Below, one piece after another: positions 25,177 through 32,814 of a stretch of DNA of 64,000 nucleotides. Below the pieces are notes generated by a model. The model saw only the letters and a list, made by a program, of their open reading frames with translations. It was not told the DNA's origin and searched no databases. Numbering within the stretch: position 1 is the stretch's first letter; every line of letters begins with the position of its first letter. The stretch covers positions 1 to 64,000 of the forward strand of contig JBDWGM010000008.1 of assembly GCA_039975755.1 (NCBI GenBank), read 5' to 3'. The position numbers and the translations under genes were made by a program. Source of the stretch: JABSSA01 sp039975755 (GTDB lineage: Bacteria > Pseudomonadota > Alphaproteobacteria > Rhodobacterales > Rhodobacteraceae).

Positions 25177-26438
25177 TCTTTGATCCGTTCAATATCTGCA
25201 CCAACGCCCGAAAGCTTGCGCACAACCTGCTCATAACCGCGATCCAAATGATAGACGCGGCTGACCTTTGTTTCACCTTCGGCCGCCAGACCCGCAAGGA
25301 TCAGCGATATGCTTGCGCGCAGGTCTGTCGCCATCACCGGCGCGCCTCTGAGGCGATCAACGCCCGTCACCCGCGCCGTGCCACCCTGCACATCGATTTG
25401 CGCGCCCATGCGCAGCAATTCCGGCGCATGCATAAAGCGGTTTTCGAAGATTTTTTCTTCGAGAACAGATGTCCCGTTGGCCGTACACAGCAGGGCCATC
25501 ATTTGCGCCTGCAAATCGGTTGGGAACCCTGGGAAGGGCTCGGTCGTGATGTCGACGGCTTTGATGTCGTCACCGCGCCGTTTGACGGCAAGGCCAGCTT
25601 TGGTTTCGCGCACGTCGATACCGGCCGCGTCCAGCTTTTCAATGAAGGACGTCAACAGATCCATCCGGCCGCCCAACAGCTCGACTTCGCCGCCGCAGAA
25701 CGCTGGGGCGAGCATATAGGTGCCCAGTTCAATCCGGTCAGCAACAACAGCATGCGTGGCACCGCCCAAGCGATCCACGCCTTCGATTGTGATGGTTGAC
25801 GTGCCTTCGCCATCGATATGTGCGCCCATGGCGCGCAGGCATACGGCGAGGTCGACAATTTCAGGTTCACGGGCGGCATTCTTGATCTGTGTTGTGCCCT
25901 TGGCCAAAGTCGCCGCCATCAATGCATTTTCTGTGGCGCCCACGGATGCAAAGGGGAATTCAACGATCCCGCCTTTCAAGCCATTGGGCGCTTTGGCGTG
26001 GACATACCCGTCGCGCAATTCCAGTTCTGCCTCCATCGCTTCCAGCGCTTTGAGGTGCAAATCCACAGGACGCGCACCAATGGCGCAGCCGCCGGGCAAG
26101 GACACAACCGCCTGCCCGTTGCGTGCCAGCATCGGCCCCAGAACAAGGATCGAGGCGCGCATTTTACGAACGATATCGTATTCAGCAGTGTGGTTATCGA
26201 GCCCATGCGACGACATCGCTATGACTTTGCCTTCTTGCAGGCTTGTGACCTCGGCACCCAAAGACTGAAGCAGCAATGTCATCGTGCGGATGTCCGACAA
26301 GCGCGGCGCATTGGTCAAAGTCAGCGGTTCATCACTGAGCAATGTCGCAGGCATCAAAGTCAAACAGGCGTTTTTCGCACCTGCAATTGAGATCTGTCCA
26401 TTCAAAGGCCCGTTGCCCCGTACGACGATGCTATCCAT
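25173..26438 (-). CDS. murA: UDP-N-acetylglucosamine 1-carboxyvinyltransferase
   Basis: MurA transfers enolpyruvate from PEP to UDP-GlcNAc, the first committed step of peptidoglycan synthesis. The 421-residue product has full length. The catalytic cysteine is in the loop PGGCAIGARPVDLH (Cys115 type, the fosfomycin target); NGPLNGQISIAGAKNACL at the N-terminus and the closing YHLDRGYEQVVRKLSGVGA are also typical. The start is the ATG giving MDSIVVRGNG, preceded by AAGGATG; a longer frame upstream overlaps the small gene before it and is not MurA-like. The small basic protein gene ends inside its first codons. Confidence 0.97.
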   Translation of the reverse strand: MDSIVVRGNGPLNGQISIAGAKNACLTLMPATLLSDEPLTLTNAPRLSDIRTMTLLLQSLGAEVTSLQEGKVIAMSSHGLDNHTAEYDIVRKMRASILVLGPMLARNGQAVVSLPGGCAIGARPVDLHLKALEAMEAELELRDGYVHAKAPNGLKGGIVEFPFASVGATENALMAATLAKGTTQIKNAAREPEIVDLAVCLRAMGAHIDGEGTSTITIEGVDRLGGATHAVVADRIELGTYMLAPAFCGGEVELLGGRMDLLTSFIEKLDAAGIDVRETKAGLAVKRRGDDIKAVDITTEPFPGFPTDLQAQMMALLCTANGTSVLEEKIFENRFMHAPELLRMGAQIDVQGGTARVTGVDRLRGAPVMATDLRASISLILAGLAAEGETKVSRVYHLDRGYEQVVRKLSGVGADIERIKE

Positions 26439-26577
26439 TCTGCTCATCCTTGCTGTTATCGCGCGCTTTTGCCTGTGCTTTGCGCCGCGCGAGATTTGCC
26501 TTGAGAGCCGTCTTGAGACGATCCTCGCGCGTCGGAGCATTTTGGGCCTGTTTTGGTTTTTGCGCTTTTCCTGCCAT
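26431..26577 (-). CDS. Small basic protein (48 residues) coupled to murA
   Basis: The frame encodes MAGKAQKPKQAQNAPTREDR followed by LKTALKANLARRKAQAK and a short polar tail. It is lysine-, arginine- and alanine-rich with a predicted single helix (TREDRLKTALKANLARRK). Its stop codon TAG overlaps the first codons of murA (ATGGATAG), which implies translational coupling. I recall similar tiny proteins containing LKxALKANLxRRKAQA before murA in Rhodobacterales, without a known role. A nucleic-acid or ribosome contact is possible from the charge. It is easily missed because of its length. Confidence 0.7.
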   Translation of the reverse strand: MAGKAQKPKQAQNAPTREDRLKTALKANLARRKAQAKARDNSKDEQNG

Positions 26578-26831
26578 AGGCCGTCAATACCGCAGCAAAC
26601 ACCCGTGGTCCAGCATCTGATACACTGGCAAAACCCAACTTGCGTGCGGATCTGTAAAAAGGGCGGCGATGTTGGATGCCGGGCGCAGATAGTTCGGCAA
26701 TTGACGCAGAGCCCATTGGCACATCAAGTCGGTGCTGCAATGCGGAAAATGTCAGCTATGAGCCCATTTTAACCGATGCTGCGTGTTGTGCGAAGGTCTG
26801 CTTCGTATCCGTTATAGAAGGGCCTGTCGAA

Positions 26832-27380
26832 CTATTTTACTTGAGATTTCATGGCTGTTTCTAAAATCGCATATGCCTCCCATCTCTTATTAAACTCCGC
26901 GTAGTATATGGGTTGGCGTGACGGGTACTCGTCATCAAAAACCATAGGATCAGCGCCATGATTTAGTAGATGCTGTATGACTGTCGGCGATGACCACATC
27001 GCAGCAGTATGCAGAACAGACTCGCCTAACGTTCCAGATAGCTTTATGTCTGCTCCCGCCTCAATCAGGAGGTCAATCAAGCATACTGTGACTCGAGTCA
27101 ATTCTGCTGGGCTTCGATTGCGGAGAATGTCTGCATCACCCTCGATCTGGAGGACATGCTTGAGCGCAGTAACGCCGCAATCAACAAAGTTGATTTCAGG
27201 ATTCTTACTCAAAACCCATTTCACTGAATCTTCATTCGACCATTGAATCGCTGTAATCAATACATCGCGTCCAGTTTCCCCATCAGGCCAAGGCAAGTCC
27301 GCTACCACCTCAGACAGTTGATCTAAAACTGCAACATCGCCGTCGAAAAGAGCATTGTAGAACTTGTCTTCATTCGACAT
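26832..27380 (-). CDS. Ankyrin-repeat protein
   Basis: The 182-residue product contains about four ankyrin-like repeats: GVTALKHVLQIEGDADILRN, IDLLIEAGADIKLSGTLGE, SVLHTAAMWSSPTVIQHLLN and HGADPMVFDDEYPSRQPIYY. The consensus elements (TALH-like turn, LLxxGAD) are clear. No signal peptide or catalytic domain is present, so it should act by protein binding in the cytoplasm. It is AT-richer than murA nearby and begins the accessory block around tRNA-Thr. A GGAGC precedes the ATG. Possibly an immunity-type or effector-binding protein; that is speculation. Confidence 0.75.
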   Translation of the reverse strand: MSNEDKFYNALFDGDVAVLDQLSEVVADLPWPDGETGRDVLITAIQWSNEDSVKWVLSKNPEINFVDCGVTALKHVLQIEGDADILRNRSPAELTRVTVCLIDLLIEAGADIKLSGTLGESVLHTAAMWSSPTVIQHLLNHGADPMVFDDEYPSRQPIYYAEFNKRWEAYAILETAMKSQVK

Positions 27381-27775
27381 CTAAGGTTGCTCCGGACTTT
27401 CTGTCTTTTTCCCAAAATATCATTCATTAATCCAAGCTTCAATTATCACAAATTTCCGGAAACGGACGTTGCAGCAGGTTCACTGGATAGCGGTTTTGTC
27501 CCGCATGTATTTGCGCTCTGAAAACCAAAGCTGTGCCGCGATGACCGGAAGGGATGTGCTCAAGTTTCGCGGAACTTGTCTGGTCCCAAGCAATTTGGCT
27601 TGCACCAACGAACCAGAGCGTCTAATCCCCCCGCATCGGCGCGACCATCGTTTCGGTTTCAAGCTTTTCCCCGACGACGGGTGGCTTGGCGAGACGACCA
27701 CGCTGACTAAACGGGTTGCCCCAGACCCCTCTTGCCACGGACCGACAGCCGGGGTTAATAACTGGCGCATAAGAT
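27381..27775. other. Gap before tRNA-Thr without recognisable gene
   Basis: Open frames cross this stretch on both strands, but the longest runs through the tRNA gene and shows no family resemblance. Composition shifts from AT-rich near the ankyrin gene to GC-rich near the tRNA. No duplicated tRNA 3' end (attachment site) was found in the window. Confidence 0.4.
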
Positions 27776-27850
27776 GCTGTGGTAGCTCAGTGGTAGAGCG
27801 CGTCATTGGTAATGACGAGGTCGGGAGTTCAATCCTCCCTCACAGCACCA
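27776..27850 (+). tRNA. tRNA-Thr (GGT anticodon)
   Basis: A complete cloverleaf is visible: acceptor stem GCTGTGG/TCACAGC with one G-U pair, D-arm with AGCTCAGTGGTAGAGC, anticodon stem CGTCA/TGACG around TTGGTAA (anticodon GGT, threonine ACC codon), and T-arm GGGAG-TTCAATC-CTCCC. The discriminator A and an encoded CCA end the gene. Confidence 0.96.
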
Positions 27851-28008
27851 TCTCTCAGGCATTTTGGATACAAATCCACACACCGGAAAATCTATTATAC
27901 ACTGCGCTGAATTCATGTGGAGGAGCCGTTGAATAGCAGCTTTTGCGTGTTAGAATACGCCAGAAACCGGCGACGGGCATAGTATACGGTTACAATAACA
28001 GAGGTTCC

Positions 28009-28746
28009 ATGAAGTTAGATTTGGCAGATGCGCTTTGGGACCGATTGTACGGCCCTTACGGAAATCGTTCCGTGAACGAAATGTTGGAAACACTTGCCGA
28101 ACAATGGGACGACGCTGTTGCCAAGGAGCTTTACTGGGAAGAACTGCATCATCAGGAGGACATTTTTCCAGCTACTTTTGCAGCTTTGCCTTGGTTGGTT
28201 GAGCTTTCTCCCTCAAGCGGTAAAGCCTCCGAAGAAACGGCGCTTTTTATGTCCCACGTTATCCATTGTGCGTTCATGGAAGGCGGAAATGGATGGCCGA
28301 GAGGGAAATACAAAGGGCTTTCGACGGACATCTCGGACCATCAGCTTTCATGGTTAAGCGAAAGTGAATGGTTGAAGGCTGATGACCTTGCCACGCTTCT
28401 CAAGCTCGAAAAGTGGTTCACTGACAATTGCCAAACGATTGCAGAGCGTTGCCTGAACTTTATCAGCGACAACTTAGTGATGTCTGCCTATGCGATTGAG
28501 GGGTTTGCCACGGCGAACGACAGCGTAAGGGTCGCTCGGTCCACGCACATGTTTGCCAATGGCGAAAGCGTTGATCTTATCCAAGAGGATTTGGTAGACT
28601 ACAATCAGCGCGACACGCTTGTCGTCCAGCGGCTATATCCGCATATCCATCAAAGGAACCCCGAACTGGCAGCATTTCTGCTGGATTATCCTGGCTGCAC
28701 ATTCGTGCCGGATGACCCAAGGCAACCAAGCTTTCTAACGGACTAG
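28009..28746 (+). CDS. Uncharacterised protein, possible HEAT-like/immunity-type family
   Basis: The 245-residue protein is acidic and soluble. Its first 70 residues contain DALWDRLYGPYGNRSVNE and LYWEELHHQEDIFPATFAAL-PWLVEL, a pattern I recall from HEAT-like hypothetical proteins (ELxHQGxxxxASxAAxPxLV) found as putative immunity proteins or regulators. The rest (FNISDNLVMSAYAIEG-like helices, LDYPGCTFVPDDPRQPSF end) gives no further clue. The ATG is preceded by CAGAGG. It lies directly after tRNA-Thr, a favoured integration site, and opposite to the pyruvyl-transferase gene. No toxin gene partner is seen. Confidence 0.55.
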   Translation: MKLDLADALWDRLYGPYGNRSVNEMLETLAEQWDDAVAKELYWEELHHQEDIFPATFAALPWLVELSPSSGKASEETALFMSHVIHCAFMEGGNGWPRGKYKGLSTDISDHQLSWLSESEWLKADDLATLLKLEKWFTDNCQTIAERCLNFISDNLVMSAYAIEGFATANDSVRVARSTHMFANGESVDLIQEDLVDYNQRDTLVVQRLYPHIHQRNPELAAFLLDYPGCTFVPDDPRQPSFLTD

Positions 28747-28841
28747 AAACAGACGATGGAACATTGGCTTATCTGACCGAACCCTGTCTTTTTACATGGG
28801 TATGGTCGGGTTTTGAGGGCAACAAGAGTGCGCCGAAGAGG

Positions 28842-29579
28842 CTAGATGTTCCGGACTTTGTCATAGAAGCGTTCATTGAGTGCACGCGCTTGTCCGAGTG
28901 TTTCGCTGCGCCGCTCCGCTCGATTGATCTGTTTTGGCCAATCCGTGGCGTCGCCCATGACAGGGTTTTCTTGAAAGTGCTGGAATTTTTGATTGAACGG
29001 AAGGCACAGGACCTTTCGACCAAGACACATAGCCCAATAGGTGCCGTGATAGGAATTGGTGACAACAGTTTCGCCGCTTGCCAGGAACGATATGACATCC
29101 TTCATTGTACCATTGTGATTACTTCGTTCCGGGATGCCATCGACGCGGGTCAATGCCTCTGATTTCAGGGCATGATAGAACAAAACAACATCATGAACAG
29201 GGTCGGCTGGGTCATCAAAGTGAGCGGACATAGCAGATACGCACGGGACAAATTCACAGTTCTCGACGCCCCAATTCCGAGTCGAAATCAGGTTACAACT
29301 CGCGTTTAACAGGTCAAAATCGACACTGCGTCTGTCTTTATCCGATATGCCGACGCCCCAAACAACGCGTCGCTTTGCCAATGGGTTTTGATAAAGGGCG
29401 GATGTCACACAGCTTTGAAAGACTTGGCCCCCACCCAGCACAGCCAAATTGCACTCTGGAATATCATCTTTGAAATCAAAGGATGCCTGATCGCCGAATT
29501 CGAAATATCCGGCAGGAGAGCATGCCAGATCGCCAATGTTGTTTCCTTTTCTGCGATGGATAAAGGCTGTGTCGAGCAC
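28842..29579 (-). CDS. Polysaccharide pyruvyl transferase family protein
   Basis: The 245-residue product matches the polysaccharide pyruvyl transferase (CsaB-like) superfamily: an N-terminal RRKGNNIGDLACSPAGY, a GGGQVFQS loop, RRVVWGVGISDKDRR, and the strongly diagnostic TNSYHGTYWAMCLGRKVLCL. Family members add a pyruvate ketal to a sugar using PEP, or are diverged glycan-modifying enzymes. It is shorter than the usual 300-350 residues. The start codon is GTG; the N-terminal NxGD motif begins soon after, so the start is probably right. It lies 96 bases downstream of the ACP-FGE fusion gene on the same strand, so both may act on one product. Confidence 0.85.
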   Translation of the reverse strand: MLDTAFIHRRKGNNIGDLACSPAGYFEFGDQASFDFKDDIPECNLAVLGGGQVFQSCVTSALYQNPLAKRRVVWGVGISDKDRRSVDFDLLNASCNLISTRNWGVENCEFVPCVSAMSAHFDDPADPVHDVVLFYHALKSEALTRVDGIPERSNHNGTMKDVISFLASGETVVTNSYHGTYWAMCLGRKVLCLPFNQKFQHFQENPVMGDATDWPKQINRAERRSETLGQARALNERFYDKVRNI

Positions 29580-29675
29580 TGATTGGATCCATTGGCGTCT
29601 TCGATGCGTTTGAATATTGAGCTTACAAGATCGTGGGCAGTCGTCACAGGCAATTTCGCACGTCGATCATGGAAC

Positions 29676-30929
29676 CTAGTTTTTGCCAGTTGCTTGCGGG
29701 GCTGTCCCGACGCATCGGAAGCCCAGGCAGCGCCCCCGCGCATCTGGCACGCGCCCCCTTCTATAGGACGATCTGGACAGGTTGGTTGGGCTGACCCAGC
29801 TGCCGCCGCGTTCGCTGCGCACTCCGGTGCACGACGGTGCATTGGTGTTGGTGTATGCTGATGGGTCGAACCAATCCGTGCACCATTGCCACACATTGCC
29901 TGCCATCTGCAGTCCGCCAAAAGGTGACACGCCAACCACCGCATTCACGGGGGCAAGAGGAAGGTCAGTGACTGTTTTATATGTTGCGTGCCGCTTGTGC
30001 CGACCGGCGTTGATCGCTCCGCTTTCGGGGTCAGTCTCGCCCCATGGCCATCGTTTCGATGTTGCCCCACGTGCCGCGTATTCCCATTGCGCCTCTGAGG
30101 GCAGACAGGTGCCGTCCTCGCCGCGCCAATCTTTACCGTTCGCCCAGAGAGAATATGCAACTGCGCCGTACCACGAGACCAAAATCATCGGCCAGTTTTC
30201 GGTGTCGGGCTTTGGCGACCAGCCCGCGTTTTTGAGTTCGATGAGTTGATGTTCACAGCGTCGTTGGCCCGGCTTGATCAGAAACCAGCAGCACAGGATA
30301 TCGTCGTCAGTCTCGTCTATACTGTTCAAAAATCGACAATACGCTGTCGTAGAGACGGTTTCTCTGTCGATCAGAAAGGGTGGGATATCAGCGGCATGCA
30401 GCGGCTGTTCATCGGGCAACGCGTCTGGCTGCGCGCTTCCTATCTCAACTCGACCACCGTCCAGCTGAAGACAGACCATGCCATCGGTCATTCGCCGAAA
30501 CTGCTCGACCCCCAGTTCCGAGGTTCCAAGTGGACGATAGAGTTGGGTGGGCTGAGACTGCAGCCGGCCCCCAAGCTGCGAGAAGGATGCCTTTTCGCTC
30601 AATTGGACGTCACCGTTCCCGGCGAATGCGTGTTCCATGCGTCCACTGTCCCACCTAAGGTGAACCAGCTCGGCCATGTCTCTGAAGGTGAAGTCAGCGC
30701 GGGTGAAAACCTCTTTATACGCCGGATCGCCGACTTCCGCCGGTTCAGGAAGCGAAACGTCAAATGCCTCTTCTATGGCCATCATCCATTCAATGAGGTC
30801 CAGGCTATCAATTCCCAAATCTTGCACAGGTCTGGTGTCGAGAGAGAACTTTGTGCGCTCGAGGCCCAAAAATTCTGCGCTCAGGATCAGAATGCGTTCT
30901 TCGGTTTTTTCTAACGACGGTCGCGCCAT
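29676..30929 (-). CDS. Acyl carrier protein domain fused to an FGE/SUMF1-fold domain
   Basis: The 417-residue protein has two parts. Residues about 1-90 form an acyl carrier protein domain with the 4'-phosphopantetheine attachment motif DLGIDSLDLIEWMMAIEEA (Ser42). Residues about 150-405 form a formylglycine-generating-enzyme-type domain: VEIGSAQPDALPDEQPLHAA, FLIDRETVSTTAYCRFLNSI, LPSEAQWEYAARG, RWPWGE, LQMAGNVWQWCTDWF, RGGSW and LGFRCVG are all recognisable. The two copper-binding cysteines of true FGE (in the GGSW-x-C region) are replaced: the stretch reads GGSWVSPTNLSRSSYR. It is therefore unlikely to make formylglycine and more like EgtB/PvdO-type relatives. A carrier-bound substrate is a natural inference. 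Start: ATG giving MARPSLEK, preceded by AGGTGA. Confidence 0.85.
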   Translation of the reverse strand: MARPSLEKTEERILILSAEFLGLERTKFSLDTRPVQDLGIDSLDLIEWMMAIEEAFDVSLPEPAEVGDPAYKEVFTRADFTFRDMAELVHLRWDSGRMEHAFAGNGDVQLSEKASFSQLGGRLQSQPTQLYRPLGTSELGVEQFRRMTDGMVCLQLDGGRVEIGSAQPDALPDEQPLHAADIPPFLIDRETVSTTAYCRFLNSIDETDDDILCCWFLIKPGQRRCEHQLIELKNAGWSPKPDTENWPMILVSWYGAVAYSLWANGKDWRGEDGTCLPSEAQWEYAARGATSKRWPWGETDPESGAINAGRHKRHATYKTVTDLPLAPVNAVVGVSPFGGLQMAGNVWQWCTDWFDPSAYTNTNAPSCTGVRSERGGSWVSPTNLSRSSYRRGRVPDARGRCLGFRCVGTAPQATGKN

Positions 30930-31100
30930 ATTCACCTGAACCCGAAATTGAATGTCATTTTGTTGCGGATTACCACGCATCTATAGAAAGGTGAAACGGC
31001 GGAGGAAAAACCACTTATTTTTGGGCATGCAAAGATTGGGAGGTGGCGGGGGTGGAATCTGTAAGATTAACGACACAAAATGTCTTGAAAGTAGCCTCAG

Positions 31101-32561
31101 TCACTGATCCTGTGAGTCCAGAGAATGACCGTTTCTGTGGATCTTCTTCCAAACCAAAGTTTCAAGGTTGAGCAAGTATGTTGTCTCGTTGTCCACATAT
31201 CCAGGTTCGACTTTACCGCCCGTGATAACAATTCCATGTTCAGATAATGTCGCCCGATGACCATGTATCCACCCCGGCATTTCGCCGCTTGTCGACACTG
31301 TGGATATCGAAAAATCTTCGATGCTGAGACGCATAACTTGAGTTTGGTTGTCCTTACGTTGATCAGGATATCCAAGGCATCCGATCAACCAAATATGCTG
31401 TCCCACTAAGGTGGCTGAATGAAAGTCCGTTGGTGGAAAGACATCCGCCGGATAGATGAAATGATCAACGCTGCCATCAGTGCCCAAGACTGTAACATCA
31501 GCGTAGATGCAAAAATCAGCATCGTAATGATCTTCGTGTTCGCCCGCGACAAGCACCAATCGACCATCAGGCAACACAGTAGCGGTTCGCCCAAAACGCG
31601 AAAACGACCAGACAGGTCTATCTCGATCAGGGCTGTAACCCAAAGGTTTGAGCTTTGAATACCCTCTGTCGCGCATCCGTTCGCTCCAGAAGGCGGGCAG
31701 AAATCGCTCGGGGTTAGATGTGCCTACCCGGCTGGTTCGATGCGCTTCGAAATCAGATTTTGTAAGTGTGGTTTCAGGCAACCTAGAAAGATTTGGATCT
31801 TCCATGGGTGGTCCGTAATCGAAAAGTGCGGGATTGACCCCGTGTTTTACAAAAAGCACCCGCATTTCGTTTGTAACCGCTTTTTGGGCGGGTGATGTGT
31901 ATTGTTTTTCCTGCGATCCTAAAGGGGCTGCCCCTGCCGCAAGTAAAACCTCTGCTGTTGCAACATCTTCGCTATCGACGGCACGCTCAAGCGCTTCCCA
32001 ATTGATGTCATCCACCGCATTTGGATCAAAACCTAAGTCCATAAGCCATTTCACAATATCAGTGGCCCGCGCCTGTACGGCCGCCATCACCGCGTCAGAA
32101 CTCTTGTTGCGACCAGCATCGAATTTAGTGAGATATTCGCGCGCCGCGTCAAAGTTTCCAACGCGACATGCGAACCAAAAGGGATCAGCTTTGCCCGTTC
32201 TTGGTGTCGCAGGAACGTCGCCAAGGGCCAGCGAAACCTGATCCGGTGTCCATTCTGTTTGCGCCCCTGCCCCCAACAGTAGACGCATTGACGCCATCTT
32301 GCCGTACCAAAAGCAGTGATAAAATGCGGATGGTCTGTCATCGGTTGCCCCAACATCAGCATCTGCACCCGCCTCGATGTAAGCTTTGAGCTTTTTACAC
32401 AGAACATCGTCTGGGAGCCAAAAAGCATCGTGCTGAATCTCAGTAACGTCTTGGGGTCGTTCTTGGTTTAGATCATCTTTGAGTAAGCCCTGATTTTTGA
32501 AGGCCTGTTCAAGGGCCTCTTCTTCCGCCTGAAACAATGCGAGTAGTTCTAAATTTTTCAT
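31101..32561 (-). CDS. Ankyrin-repeat protein with Kelch-like beta-propeller C-terminus
   Basis: The 486-residue protein has N-terminal ankyrin repeats (residues about 55-260; LKAYIEAGADADVGATDD, MRLLLGAGAQTEWTPDQ, VKWLMDLGFDPNAVDDINWE, VLLAAGAAPL) and a C-terminal beta-propeller-like part: RFGRTATVLPDGRLVLVAGE, PPTDFHSATLVGQHIWLIGC and HRATLSEHGIVITGGKV, with repeating H-S-A-T/H-R-A-T and GG turns typical of Kelch. The C-terminus after GGKV retains LLNLETLVWKKI. I recall similar ankyrin/propeller proteins scattered in bacteria without known function. No signal peptide. It occupies the same accessory block as the other ankyrin gene. Confidence 0.75.
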   Translation of the reverse strand: MKNLELLALFQAEEEALEQAFKNQGLLKDDLNQERPQDVTEIQHDAFWLPDDVLCKKLKAYIEAGADADVGATDDRPSAFYHCFWYGKMASMRLLLGAGAQTEWTPDQVSLALGDVPATPRTGKADPFWFACRVGNFDAAREYLTKFDAGRNKSSDAVMAAVQARATDIVKWLMDLGFDPNAVDDINWEALERAVDSEDVATAEVLLAAGAAPLGSQEKQYTSPAQKAVTNEMRVLFVKHGVNPALFDYGPPMEDPNLSRLPETTLTKSDFEAHRTSRVGTSNPERFLPAFWSERMRDRGYSKLKPLGYSPDRDRPVWSFSRFGRTATVLPDGRLVLVAGEHEDHYDADFCIYADVTVLGTDGSVDHFIYPADVFPPTDFHSATLVGQHIWLIGCLGYPDQRKDNQTQVMRLSIEDFSISTVSTSGEMPGWIHGHRATLSEHGIVITGGKVEPGYVDNETTYLLNLETLVWKKIHRNGHSLDSQDQ

Positions 32562-32714
32562 GATGGGTCGCCCGCTCGGGCGCTATATGACGTTGCTAAG
32601 CCGACATATTCTTTCTGGTTCAGCGATTAGTCAACGTTTAGAATATGAGAAACTGTCATTGGTTCAACGACGGCGAATGCTGGGGAAGTCCGCAAGGCAG
32701 TCAGTAACGGGCTT

Positions 32715-32746
32715 CATGTGCCTTGGCCGATCCACCAAGGCACATG
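32715..32746. terminator. Strong inverted repeat downstream of znuA
   Basis: CATGTGCCTTGG-N8-CCAAGGCACATG is a 12-bp perfect stem with an eight-base loop, about 70 bases after the znuA stop. TTTAAAC follows on the plus strand; no U-run follows on the minus strand. It may end or protect the znuA transcript or mark the edge of the accessory block. Confidence 0.5.
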
Positions 32747-32814
32747 TTTAAACGAAGCGTTATCGGGTGCGCCATACGCTGTGGTTTGGCCCCGTTATTG
32801 ACCCTTTGCGCGCG

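Noticed and set aside
27776..27850. tRNA-Thr as an active attachment site
   Set aside because: No second copy of the tRNA 3' end and no integrase gene were found in the window.
27469..27936. A 155-codon open frame through the tRNA-Thr gene
   Set aside because: Its middle part is simply the translation of the tRNA (GSSVVERVIGNDEVGSS-like), and there is no family resemblance or ribosome site.
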